From contig CP136065.1 in assembly GCA_032622095.1 (NCBI GenBank), positions 214,750,151 through 214,814,150 on the forward strand: 64,000 nt of DNA, in the 5' to 3' direction. This DNA comes from Siphonodentalium dalli. Its lineage: Eukaryota > Mollusca > Scaphopoda > Gadilida > Siphonodentaliidae. Of this stretch, positions 12,655-23,945 are shown piece by piece. The notes beneath the pieces are model-generated. The model searched no databases. It had not been told where the DNA came from and saw nothing but the letters and a program-made list of their open reading frames with translations. The translations under genes were made by a program, and so were the position numbers. How positions within the stretch are numbered: the stretch's first letter is position 1; each line of letters opens with the position of its first letter.

Positions 12655-12870
12655 TTAGCCTAGAACAAATTGTTGACAAGCTGTGTTTGGTGTCATTTTG
12701 TCGGGCATAATCTGGGGAACAATATATCAAAAATCCTCCGAAATCCTATTTGGGGAAAAGTTTCTACTGCTCTTTGAAATAGGGTCGTACTTATGGCTTT
12801 TTGTGTCAATATGGCAGTTCCTTATTGGTCTAGTCAATCTGATGGAAAGAAACGCCCAACCGTGAACAAA
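12655..12870 (+). repeat. Dispersed repeat, copy 1
   Basis: This ~210-bp segment, from TGTTGACAAGCTGTG to GAAAGAAACGCCCAACCGTGA, closely matches 13060-13248. The 60-codon open frame inside copy 1 is broken in copy 2, so it is not a conserved coding region. A short inverted relative appears at about 16225-16290. Confidence 0.7.
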
Positions 12871-13059
12871 TTGATATGCTATATCGTTTGGTATGTTTGA
12901 ATGTGACTATACCCATATAATAATCTAACCAAAATCCCCATGAATTCCAGGGTTGGAAAAGTCGTCATTTTGTGTCAAGTCAGGAATATGTAAACACAAA
13001 ATGGTGAAAATATTAATTTCCAGGTTGAGTTTCGGATTGAAGGTGAACCTTTATTAAAT

Positions 13060-13250
13060 TGGTAACAAGCTGTGTCTTGTGTTATTTTGTCGGGCAGAAT
13101 CTGGAGAACAATATATCCCAAATTCGCTTCCAGGGAAATTTTCTATATATCTATGAAATAGGGTCCTATTGATGGCTTTTTTTGTGTCAATTTTGCAGTT
13201 CGTTATTAGTCCAGTCAAACTGATGGAAAGAAACGCCAAACCGTGAGCAA
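13060..13250 (+). repeat. Dispersed repeat, copy 2
   Basis: Diverged direct copy of 12655-12870, sharing TTTTGTCGGGCA, GGAGAACAATATATC and GATGGAAAGAAACGCC in the same order and spacing. It probably marks a duplicated transposon fragment of unknown class. Confidence 0.7.
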
Positions 13251-14068
13251 ATTTGCTATGTAATGATTGTTGTTGTTTTGGGTTGTGACTGTACTCATAG
13301 AATTACAACTACTTTCGTTTTCGTCGAAATGCGGGCATTTTATTGGTCGAGAGGCTAGCGCGTGACCTGATCTATCAGTGCATATATATTGCAGTAGACG
13401 AGTCACCGGCGTATGAATATTCGAAGAGTTAACATGCAAAGAGTATTGTCTCTGAGGCGAGTTTACCTAAATGTAGCTTCCGGTGAATCATTACCCAATC
13501 CGAAGCTTGACAGCGACGACACGCTTCCTTGTTTTCTCTCGCTGGAACTGAAGCGTTTCAAAGCAAAAAAGTACCAACATATAATAAAGATACTATCCCT
13601 TTTCATCCTTTTAGCGATAAAACTATATCAAATTAGTTGATTACCCCTGTCCAGTATCCATGTTAACCAAAACAATAAAGCAACTATAGCAAAATAAGCG
13701 TAAATAAATATCAATTTCTGGTCCTCGTGTTGAACTTGTCGAGTCTGAACCAACTGAAGTTGCGGCTTTGAGACGTATAAATAATGTCATGCAGTCCCGA
13801 TTTCTGTCAAATGCCAATATTTAAACATGTCACTTCCATTTTAATTTCGCATAATGACTTTCTTCTGGATACATGTTGCTGTAGTTTGTGAAAAATTGAC
13901 TTTTATTATTTTGTTATTCATTGTCGACCTTTAAACTCGACCAATTTTGAATCTCGCCCCAGAGTGCCCAAGCCAAATTTCCGTTGGGAGACCAAATTTG
14001 CTATCGAATGTCTACTGTTTTATAACAGATATTTTCACAAAAATGCGACATATTATCAAACGCTGTTG

Positions 14069-14246
14069 TAATTATAAGCCACCAAAGTCGTTTTTCGGTT
14101 GATATATGATCGTATATATCGATCAGTAGACGAACAACATACTTAGTATAATCCGCTTTGCGTAATTATACAGTATGTTATTCGTCTACTGATCGATCTA
14201 TACGATCATATATCAACCGAAAAACGACGTTGATGGCTTATAATTA
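14069..14246. mobile_element. Hairpin (foldback MITE-like) with ~65-bp arms
   Basis: The arm from TAATTATAAGCC through GTCGTTTTTCGGTTGATATA to CAGTAGACGAA (14069-14136) is repeated in reverse complement at about 14178-14246 with only a few differences. The ~40-bp loop continues with weaker complementarity. No flanking target duplication could be fixed with certainty. No coding capacity. Confidence 0.8.
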
Positions 14247-14879
14247 TATAAACGCTCAGTCGAGTTACCTGACTGCTAAATGTGACCAAATAATAACATA
14301 TCCAAAATTCCCATGCGTTTCATGAAGGCAAAATCGTTAATTTGGATACAAATGAAGAAAATGTGTAAGCAAAATGGTGAAATTTGAATTTTTGTCCGGG
14401 AACCAGGTCTGCAAGTATTAAACTTGATTCATTTTTTTGTTCGTAAGGATGTCAGCTCAAGCCATTTTGATGCTAGTATGTGCCCGTGTATGTACCAGGC
14501 ACTATGGCCACCATTTCCTGGAGTGTACTACCAATCACGTGAATGTCCTCTAAATCTATTAATGTGACATAAACCTGCAACAAAAACGCATTATTCTTTT
14601 TGCCATAGCATATGCCTGCCATTCCGTGCATAATTTGACTCTAAAAATATAACAAATCGAACCTAATACATTATGATAAGTCATATCCCGAGGATTTGAC
14701 AATTTGGTGTCTAAATAGTTTTCAAAATGACAGCGTAAATGTCAGTCGGAAGCGAACGATTGAAGTGTTGTTTTTCTGGATTTTTTGTTCTAAATCTTAC
14801 GATATTGAATACATATCTAACCAATATGTAGTCATATATGCCACCATACGAGTTTTCAAAGCTAGTTTTATAGTACATC

Positions 14880-15740
14880 AAATGAGTGTCCCAAACCACA
14901 TAACGAGTGCGCCATCCCAAATACAGAGTAACAAAACACCACATCTAGTATCCAAAAACCAGCATCCCAATCCATACGACGGGCGCCCCAAATCCAGATA
15001 TTGTCCCAAACCATCGAAGGGGTGTCTCAATCCATCAAACGAGTTTCACAAACCACACAGACTGATGTAGACTGATGTACGTAGTGCCCCACACGATACT
15101 CAACTGGTGTCATAACACATACAGATAGTTCCCCCAAACCATGCATCTGGTATTCCAACCCACACAAATGAGTGTCCAAACACACCAAGTGAGTGTCTCA
15201 ATCAACCTGATTAGGGACCCAATCCATTCAACGAATGTTTCCAAACAACACCGATAGTGCTCCGGACTTTTGCAACCGTTGTTCGAAACCACATGTGTCC
15301 CAAACCATCCAACATATGTCCAAAACTATCAAATGAGTGTTCATGACCATCAAATGAGTGAAACAAACCATATAAAGAGCACCAATTTAGTGTGTCAAAC
15401 CACTCAATCAGTGCTCCAAACCACACAATTGGTGTTCCAAGGTAACCAAACCATCCATCGGGTGTCCGCAATCACACGAGTGGCAATCATCCAATGTGTA
15501 CACCCACGCCATACAACTAGTATCCACAGACATCCGGGGAGTGTCATATGTCATAAAACATACAAATGTCGTCTCAATCCATTCAACTATAGTGTCCCAA
15601 TCGGCCCAGTCAGTGACCCAATCGGCAAAGTAGTGTCCCAATGCACAATACCAGTGTATAAAGTCTATAGCGAGTGTCCCAAACCACTCAGTGTGAACAA
15701 TACCCAACCATCCAACTAAAGTCACAAACCACCCAGTATA
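14880..15740. repeat. Degenerate minisatellite, ~21-30 bp unit
   Basis: The loose unit CCAAACCATCCAACGAGTGT is repeated dozens of times with heavy drift in sequence and spacing. Long open frames on both strands (up to 149 codons) have low-complexity, repeating composition and are explained by the array. Confidence 0.75.
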
Positions 15741-16504
15741 CACTGGTGTGTTCGATTTGCAATTATTCTGGGCATTAAAATAATAATTGATTTCTCTATT
15801 TCGAATATGAGGGACACCGAAGGGCCCAAAATCCCAATCCTCGTAATAGTATATGACTCAAAATTATCAGACATTGATTTAAAATGGTATATGTTGCCAT
15901 AAATGGCCATTTATACCAAATGTCTTATAAATGGAAACAATCTGGTAACATTTAGCGAAAATTGTCTAATGTCGCCATTTTGTCCGCTTTTTTGAATTTT
16001 GACAATCGAATTGTTCACGAAATAACATACGTCTGTCATGACAACAATAATAATTTGTGTATTTTGCATGTTCCTGCCATATGTATAAGTTTAATTTGAA
16101 TGCCATTCAAGTTTATATTTCATAAGGAACGGAAAATCATATATAAAAACAACAAATATCACATTTTTTCAAAATGCTCTAGAAAATGTTCCCTAAATCG
16201 GATTTTAGCGGATTTTGGATATTGTGTTCGCCAGATTCTGCACGACAAAATGGCACCAAAACAGTTTGTCAACAATTTGTTCTAGGTCCAATGCTTCAAC
16301 GACCAGACTATATAAGTACATTGCTTACACAACAATGGTTTTGACATATTGGAGAGTTATTAATAACGAAACTAAGAACAGTGTCAATCTATTTTTTCAT
16401 GTACTTCTTGACGATAACCTCCATTTACAGACAAAACACATTCCTCTTATAAATTCTGAATCAACATCATGTTGAGTCACCGAAAGTTCATTTAATAGCA
16501 AAAC

Positions 16505-17137
16505 ATTTTAAGTGTAATAATAATAATAAATAATTTGTATATAGCGCTTTATCCCAGATAGCCCAAAGCGCTTACATTCCTACTAGTACCCTGCCCTCTA
16601 TCACACGTGATATACACACGTCTATACAAACACCACATACCTATATACGCATACATCAAAATACTTAAACAACATCTGAGATAACTTCAGAATAATTCAC
16701 TCTTTAACACAGATTTGAATTCAGTCAGAGAGTTTGCAAATCTTGTGTCGTGTCTCAGTGAGTTCCAAACATGTGTCGCATATGAATCAAACGCTCTATC
16801 GCCATAAGTTTAAAAATTGTTTGATGAAATATCCATTAGAGCTTGTGCCTTTGATCTCAGATTCATAGGTGAAAAATACATACTTAAACGTTTATCAAAA
16901 TATTGAGGCAATGCAGGGAGAATGCTTGAACTAGATTATATTTTTTTATAACAGAATGACGCACATTTGTAGTCTATACGTGCACGAATTGGAAGGTAGT
17001 GTAGTTCTTGTAGCAATGGTGTTACATGTGAAACTTTTGGTTTGCGGGAAACAATCCTTGTAGCAACATTAATTACTTTTTGAAATTTATCCAAGTGTTC
17101 AGTTGTGATATCGGCGAGAATGGCATTACAATAGTCT
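16505..17137 (-). mobile_element. CR1/L2-like LINE, 5'-truncated 3' end
   Basis: Read on the minus strand, the frame shows the C-terminal end of a CR1/L2-type reverse transcriptase: DYCNAILADITTEHLDKFQK, then RIVSRKPKVSHVTPLLQELH and LPIRARIDYK, and later a TYGDRAFDSY...WNSLRHDTRF block. After the frame, the tail has AAGCGCTTTGGGCTATCTGG, then GATAAAGCGCTATATACAAA and an ATT-repeat end, the typical L2/CR1 3' terminus. A stop after YKKI and frameshifts show that it is dead. It lies within the intron, about 170 bp before the next exon of the receptor-like gene. Confidence 0.85.
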
Positions 17138-17308
17138 TTCCATCAATGTATCACATTATTATAATCAATAAATTTGAAAAATGATCAAGGAAATATGGGT
17201 TGATACAAAAATCGGAGTTGGCACTGAAAGGGTTAATGAATACACCCCACCGTATTTACATAAACATATACCGGTTTCCATTAATCGCCCGACACTTTTT
17301 AGATTTAG

Positions 17309-17542
17309 GAGTTCGCGACTTTGGCGAACTTGGCGCATGGCTGATGGGTTTCCAGATATATGTGTCCAACTCGTCTTCTTTCTCAAGTTGGAACTCAACT
17401 ACGCTGTGTTACCAAGACAGAAGCAGCAGCTACGAGATTATATATAACATCGACTGCACGAACATGATGGCGGGAAGATACGTCATTATTATGACACCTG
17501 GGAGCAACCACGTAATCACCTTCTATGAAATGGAAGTATACG
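17309..17542 (+). CDS. Receptor-like gene, exon B: second half of the F5/8 type C domain
   Basis: The translation contains LMGFQIYVSNSS, then STTLCYQDRSSS, NIDC, GRYVIIMTPG and finally FYEMEVYG. This is the standard C-terminal half of lophotrochozoan F5/8C domains (L.GF.IYVSN ... C ... GRYV.I ... Y.E.EVYG). It ends at a GTATGT donor (17543) after the first base of the Gly codon, phase 1. The acceptor could be the AG at 17301-17302 (exon start 17303) or at 17307-17308 (start 17309). Both keep phase 1 and differ by two codons. Joined to exon A, the domain has about 146 residues, a normal length for the family. Confidence 0.86.
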
Positions 17543-19741
17543 GTATGTCCAAAATGATCCGATGTAGCACTTATATACAGTGCATGATACATGATATAGA
17601 TTAGTATACTTGTGCAAGTGCTTTCTGCTCATATTCGGAGCTTAAAATTCAAGACCATTAAATGCACTCCACTTGTTGCCCGGCCCCCACCCCTGACACG
17701 GACAACGTCAATTAGGAATATTTAATCTATGCCATTAGATATCTGATTCATGGATGCACAGACTCAGTGTGAGTGTTCGTTGTTTGAAATGTACTTTGCT
17801 TCAGTGAATGAACCAATTCTCATATATAAAAGAAATGACCATGTATCGACCGGAATGGCACGTTGAGCCCAGACTGCAATGATCTTATCCAGGACCTAAC
17901 CACATTGGTTACGGGGACATCATTAAAAGAAAGCCATTTCGACATGATGGACTTTGGGAACACCTATTATGTAAAAAAATAAAAAAAATTTAATCGGCTA
18001 AATTGTGTTGGTGCTCTCTACATTCATCTACATGCAGTTCTGACCCGCGTAGTGTCATTTCGGCTAATATAAACTACACCATAAGGTATTAGGCACAAGA
18101 TCAAATCAGTTTTAGGTACCACACTCCTGACTCCGACCGTACAACTTTGGCAACTTTGAATCATATCTCGGATTCTGTGTACAATATATATGACATTATA
18201 TCAGTTTGGTGGTAATCGAGGACAAAAAGGTATAAGTTCATATTATACCACCATGCATTAATGTGATAAAAGCAAAATATTCATGTTTTATCACTTGACC
18301 GGAGGAAACTATGACTATTATTTTAAGACACGGGCAATAGGATCTACAAATTTTACCCACTGCTCTGTGAATAGCTCAACAGTGTTCTTTTGTAGTGGTT
18401 TTGTAGAGGTTTGATGTTGTAGATTTAAAAATAAACGATGATCTGTAGCATTTGTGGGACTCCTCTGAGTACACATATTTCGGTTTCTAGAAAAGGTCTT
18501 AGAATCAATACATCCCTATTAAATCTCAGTTAACTGTTTAACTACACATATATCGCATGATTCGTGATAAACTGAACATATAAAACTGCGTTATTTTTAT
18601 GTTTCTGGGCGGCCATTTTGGACAGAAATTCTACCGACACGGTTTACGGACAAAGCATTGTTTATGCGTATTGTATTTTATTACTAATTTGGTATTAGAT
18701 GTGCACCAACCACATAATTCAGAATTTTTCGATAACGACTGCTATCGTGGACGCCATCATGTATTTAGCGGATTTTTGATATAGAGGAGATATTCCTCTT
18801 AAAGATAGAAAAAAAACAACAACTTTGTCCAAATTTTGTCTAGGTTGACCCTAAAATTTTAGTTTATCGACCAGATTAAAATTATCTTTGATTGTTGTCA
18901 GGCAGCCACGACGGAGCAGGAGCTAATCGGCAGCCGAGAAAAATTCCAGCTAACTAAACGGCCATCGGGCATGGCATTTTGCTGTTTGCAGTGCAATTTT
19001 GCCAGCGTATGAACGTACCCTTAGATACGTCGACGGTAACAAATAGACTACATTAGTTGATGAAAAACTCATCGCGGATCCGGAAGTCTGATTACACTAA
19101 ATACACAACGCGTCCTCAATATGGTCGTAGGTGCTTCCAGAAAACATGTATTAATTTGTAGAACTACTTGCCGGTATGCCATATACCGACACATGCCCCA
19201 TGGGTAAAACACCAAAATACCAAAATAAACCATATACCAGTCACTGGTAAAGTCCACATTGGTACTTCAGTACCTTTCACAAGGGCCCTTGAATGCCGGT
19301 ACTTATAGTTCTCACAAGGTCTATATGATATGTTAATTTAATGAAGCCATTATATTTGTCATTATATTATAAATGTATATGTGTGCACGTGCTATTACGT
19401 ACTTGTTCTGCTTGTTCAAATAACATGACGTATGTTTACACAGCATTGTGCATTAACTGAGTAATAACATGTAATTTACGCGATATTTATAATTGGTATA
19501 ATAGTAAAAGTTTGTTTGTAATATATTATTTCTGCCTGTTTATTGCGGTCTTAACGGATGTGACTTATTTGGCAGCAGTACCGTACCGCCAAATCCTTAC
19601 CGTATCTTTAAAACATTTTAAAACTGTTTGACATCCGAATTATTCCCAAATAGCAAACAAAACAGAGTTTGTTCATATCATAAATAGCAAATTGATATAT
19701 GCCGCATTACCATCTTACGGATAACAATATGCAATTTTCAG
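17543..19741 (+). other. Intron between the F5/8C and EGF exons
   Basis: About 2.2 kb of AT-rich intronic DNA with no recognisable repeat family. The short open frames at 18599 and 19069 have no domain similarity that I can see. Confidence 0.55.
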
Positions 19742-20104
19742 TCTGTATTGATGGTTACTATGGTACGACCTACCCCGGTAGCTGCTCTCTTCGGTGCGAT
19801 GAACGGCGATGCAGTGGAACTAGTAGTTGCTGGGGATTCACTGGACTCTGTACTGGTGGCTGTCAAGACGGGTGGTTTGGGATCGACTGCACAAGGGAGT
19901 GCCCATCAAGTTTGTGTCATCGATGTAACCAGAACACGGGGCAATGTGAGCAGTGTATATCCGGAATATATAACTCGGCTGGTAACTGCACCAATATATG
20001 CGGTGAACGGCAATGTGTGTCACCTGTGGATAGCTGCCCGGACGATGGGAGGTGTTCAGGGTGCGCAGATAGATACCACGGAACCGACTGCAATTTGAAA
20101 TGTA
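19742..20104 (+). CDS. Receptor-like gene, exon C: EGF-like repeats
   Basis: A 121-codon open exon, phase 1 at both ends, with acceptor TTTTCAG at 19735-19741 and donor GTATGC at 20105. It is rich in Cys/Gly and contains the EGF pattern CQDGWFGIDCTREC, then CEQCISGIYNSAGNC and CADRYHGTDCNLKC: two to three MEGF/scavenger-receptor-F-like repeats. Such repeats form a disulphide-bonded extracellular stalk. Directly downstream is the transmembrane exon, and upstream is the F5/8C domain. The frame appears open before the acceptor only by chance; the AG and the phase agreement set the true start. Confidence 0.88.
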
Positions 20105-20606
20105 GTATGCGGGAAAGGGGGTTACCTAGGCTTGCACCAACTGGTTTCACTCAATCCCGTTATCAACGATGCCAATTGTATTTATTTTTGCAGTTGTATA
20201 CTTTGGAACTATATGCAATATGCCCCAGGCGAAATATAATCGAATGTGTGGGTGTGGAACTGGTGGGCATTATATTAATATTTATTCAATATTTATGGGT
20301 TGCAATTTCATTTTGTATGATATTTGTTTGATTTGGACTAAAATAATAGCACAAAATAGTCATGTTGCATAAGACCAATAACGTCGCCATGTAAAACAAA
20401 CATTGTGAGATAGTGAATAGTCAGTTATTGTACCATACCATACTGCAATATTAAAGTATTTTGCAGTCACATCCATATAAGGAAGAACGTTAGAGTAAAA
20501 GCTTCAAAGAGAGTTGACAAGAGCAGACCAGAATTCTAGTCTTCTGCCATTAAACTGGTTGTGGAATTGATGTAACTGACTATTTATCTTGTTTCGCACT
20601 CTCCAG

Positions 20607-20730
20607 CTGATTGTGGTATAATTTCCTGTGATCCCGTGGTCGGTGCTTTAGCCATCGTGCTAGCATGTGTTGTCGGTCTGTGTGTCGTCACCATCGTCAT
20701 TGTCGTTATTCTACCACGCCTGATTCACAG
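20607..20730 (+). CDS. Receptor-like gene, exon D: transmembrane helix
   Basis: After a CTCCAG acceptor the frame reads DCGIISCDP, then a ~27-residue hydrophobic helix (VVGALAIVLACVVGLCVV followed by TIVIVVIL) and the basic stop-transfer sequence PRLIHR, ending at a GTGAGC donor. It enters in phase 1, as exon C requires, and leaves in phase 2. The order of extracellular modules, helix and basic residues makes the product a type I single-pass membrane protein. Confidence 0.87.
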
Positions 20731-21324
20731 GTGAGCTAAAAGAACATATATAATTGTGCCATATGATATTAAGTACATGCAACCGGTATACGTTTAGAGT
20801 TATGTTTATATAGTTAAATAACAACGACGATTACCGACTGCTGTGGTATATTATGTACATGCAAGTTTGCAGATACGTCTGTTTTGAGTCACGAAGAAAT
20901 GAAGTATGTGGTTTATAAACTAGTCTAGGTGGATGAGTATGACAGTTACAGTTCCTATCACAATCACTTGTTAGTTTTAAACTTATATCGATAACAGCTC
21001 ACCCGTAAGAGTTGTTGGGTTGGCAAGACATATCATTTTGTTAACATATTTCTGAATGATGTTGCGATAAGCTTACACAGATCAATGACTTATATTGTGG
21101 ATCGGAATGCACAATGCATCCTGGTTTTTGTGTCAATACACGGTTAACTTACCCTCAGTTTCATTCTCGTCTTGACATTGGCATAGTCTGACCACCGATA
21201 TTCATCCGTACGTAATAATAATATTAAGATTCTATTCTAAGTTGATTATACATAGTTGGAATCTGCAAGGGTAGGCCTATCCCGTTGGTCGTATCATTAA
21301 GTGTGTTACTATATGTCGTTGCAG

Positions 21325-21383
21325 TCGGAGGGGAAAGCACCATATTCCGAATGTATCGCACAGGAATGAAGCATATTCTCCAG
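21325..21383 (+). CDS. Receptor-like gene, exon E: juxtamembrane cytoplasmic segment
   Basis: A 59-bp micro-exon between GTCGTTGCAG and GTAAGA. Entering in phase 2 it encodes a basic stretch (RRGKHHIPNVSHRNEAYSP) that suits the cytoplasmic face of a membrane, and it leaves in phase 1. It is too short for domain evidence; the support is the strong splice sites, matching phase and basic composition. The donor is followed at once by a 55-bp minisatellite. Confidence 0.62.
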
Positions 21384-22845
21384 GTAAGAACGTCGCCTCT
21401 TTCGTACTATTTAATTCCTGCTTCGTGTATATATGTTAGAGGGAACACCTCATTGATACCATTTAACTCTTGTTTCATGTATATATGTTATAGGGAACGT
21501 ATCCTCATTTACACCATTGAACTCTTGTTTCATATATATATGTTAGAGGGAACGTCACCTGACTGATACCATTTAATTCATGTTTCGTGTATATATTTTA
21601 GAGGGAATATCTCCTCATTGATACCACATAGCTCCTGCTTCGTGTATAGATGTTACAGGGAACATTTCCTCATTTATACCATTTAATTCATGTTTCATTT
21701 ATAGATGTTTGACGGAGCATCTCCTCATTGATACCATTTAATTCATGTTTCATATCTACATGTTAGGGGGAACATATCATCACTGATACCATTTAGCTCC
21801 TGTTTCATGTATATATGTTAGAGTGAACATATCATCACTGATACCATTTAGCTCCTGTTTCATGTATATATGTTAGAGGTAACATCTCCTGACTGATACC
21901 ATTTAGCTCCTGTTTCATGTATATATGTTAGAGGTAACATCTCCTGACTGATACCATTTAGCTCCTGCTTCATGTATATATGTTAGAGGGAACGTATCCT
22001 CACTTATACCATTTAATTCATGTATACATTTTAGGGGGAACAACTGATCACTGATATACAATTTAACTCCTGTTTCATGTATACATGTTAGAGGGAACAT
22101 CTACTCACTGATACCATTTAATTTCTGTTTCATGTATATATGTTAGAGAGAACGTCTCCCTACTGACACCATTTAATTTCTGTGTTATATATACATGTCA
22201 GAATGAACGTCTCCCTACTGATAACATTTAATTTCTGTTTCATGTATACATGTCAGAATGAACGTCTCCCTACTGATACCATTTAATTTCTGGTTCATGT
22301 ATACATGTCAGAATGAACGTCTCCCTACTGCTACCATTTAATTTCTGGTTCATGTATACATGTCAGAATGAACGTCTCCCTACTGATACCATTTAATTTC
22401 TGGTTCATGTATACATGTCAGAATGAACGTCTCCCTACTGATACCATTTAATTTCTGGTTCATGTATATGCCAGTGTGAACGTCTCCCTACTGATACCAT
22501 TTAATTTATGTTTCATGTGTACATGTCAGAATGAACGTCTCCCTACTCATACCATTTAATTTATGTGTTATGTATACATGTCAGAATGAACATCTCCCTA
22601 CTGATACCATTTAATTTCTGTTTCATGTATATATGTCAGAATGAACCCCTCCCTACTGATACCATTTAATTCATGTTTCATGTATATATGTTAGAGGGAA
22701 CATCTCCCTACTGATACCATTTAATTTCAGTTTCATGTATATATGTCAGAGTGAACCTCTCCCTACTGATACCATTTAATTTCTGTTTCATGTATATATG
22801 TTAGAATGAACATATCCCTACTGATACCATTTAATTTATGGTTCA
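21384..22845 (+). repeat. 55-bp minisatellite, about 26 copies, in the receptor-gene intron
   Basis: The unit is about 55 bp, for example from CTGATACCATTTAATTTCTG through CATGTATACATGTCAGAATG to CGTCTCCCTA. Repetition starts within a few bases of the donor of exon E. Units near the left end vary more (TTAGAGGGAACAT type); those at about 22,140-22,600 are the most alike (CAGAATGAACGTCTCCCTA type), which suggests recent local expansion there. Confidence 0.9.
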
Positions 22846-23043
22846 ACTATTTACTCATTGACGAGTTATTGAACATAGTATCTGATCATGTCCCACCAAT
22901 GCATATGAACCATTCTGCTCTTGTGTTATCTTGTTTTCTGTTTCATATATATATTACTTCCGTCATATTCCGTACAAATGGTTCATCTCTCAGAATAGGT
23001 TGGCGGTGAACATAGTAATTATACGTGTTATGTTGTTTTCCAG

Positions 23044-23081
23044 GTAATTATGACAATCCAGAAGTCACCCAACCCATAGAG
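23044..23081 (+). CDS. Receptor-like gene, exon F: cytoplasmic micro-exon with NYDNP motif
   Basis: A 38-bp exon bounded by TTTTCCAG and GTAAGC. It enters in phase 1, reads NYDNPEVTQPIE and leaves in phase 0. The tyrosine in an acidic/Asn-Pro setting resembles the phosphorylation sites of receptor tails, but this is inference. Support: splice sites and exact phase fit to exons E and G. Confidence 0.62.
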
Positions 23082-23351
23082 GTAAGCAACATTAACACTA
23101 ACATGTGTCAACAAGGTTTTTTCACGCGGCTTGTGTTCCTGAACTCAATATAATATTTGTATTCATTTCTGTTTCAATATTATTGCCCTATTGTTGACAA
23201 AGAACTGATGTAATTTTAACTGCCTGAAGACAATATTAAGAAGTACTTTCTTTATAATCGTGTTGTTAATTTCTAAGCCACTCCAAGTATGAAATACTTA
23301 GAGAAAATGCACGAACAATAACTGCCATGTGCAACTGAATTAATCACATAT

Positions 23352-23945
23352 CCACCTATTATCCAATTTAGGAACCCGACGATGACGTCATATATCCACA
23401 TAGTACCCAAAGTAGGAGACCGATGGTGACGTCATATATACACATAGTATACAATGTATGATACCGACGGTGACGTCATATATCCACACAATATCCAACG
23501 TAGGAGACCGACGGTGACGTCACATATTATCCAATGTATGAGACCGGCGGTGACGTCACATATCCACATAGTATATATTGTAGGAGACCAGCAGTTACGT
23601 TACATATCCACCTAATATCCAATGTAGGAGACCGACGGTGACGTCATATATCCACCTAGTATCCAATGTAGGAGACCGACGGTGAAGTCACATATTATAC
23701 AATGTATGACACCGGTGGTGACGTCACATATCCACATAGTATCTAATGTAGGAGACTGGCGGTGACGTCACATCTCCACCTAGTATCCAATGTAGGAGAC
23801 TGACGATGATGTGACATATCCACCCAGTATCCAATGTAGGAGACCGACGGTGACGTCACATGTACACCTAGTATTCAATGCAGGAGACCGGCGGTGGCGT
23901 CACATATCCACCTAGTATCCAAGGTATGAGACCGACGGTGACCTG
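23352..23945 (+). repeat. ~44-bp minisatellite with recurring TGACGTCA (CRE-like) octamers
   Basis: About 14 units of up to 44 bp (AGGAGACCGACGGTGACGTC followed by ATATATCCACCTAGTATCCA). Two short units lack about 12 bp. Nine units keep a perfect TGACGTCA palindrome, the consensus cAMP-response element. Others have single changes (GTTACGTTAC, GTGAAGTCAC, ATGATGTGAC). The array lies in the intron between exons F and G. Confidence 0.9.

Larger units (their letters stand above)
10247..17308 (+). other. Intron between the two F5/8C half-domain exons (~7 kb)
   Basis: This interval joins the GTCAGT donor at 10247 to an acceptor near 17301-17308. It holds a 3x51-bp repeat, a piggyBac-like MITE, a 12-kb-region tandem repeat, a pair of diverged ~200-bp repeats, a hairpin, a degenerate minisatellite and a LINE 3' end, each listed separately. 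The remaining stretches (11,110-12,000 and 13,260-14,060) show nothing recognisable. Confidence 0.6.

Noticed and set aside
14696-15743. Several 86-149 codon frames on both strands
   Set aside because: Explained by the degenerate CCAAACCATCCAACGAGTGT minisatellite.
17181-17447. Alternative frame across exon B of the receptor gene
   Set aside because: A different register over the same DNA; the F5/8C signature lies only in the 17200-frame register.
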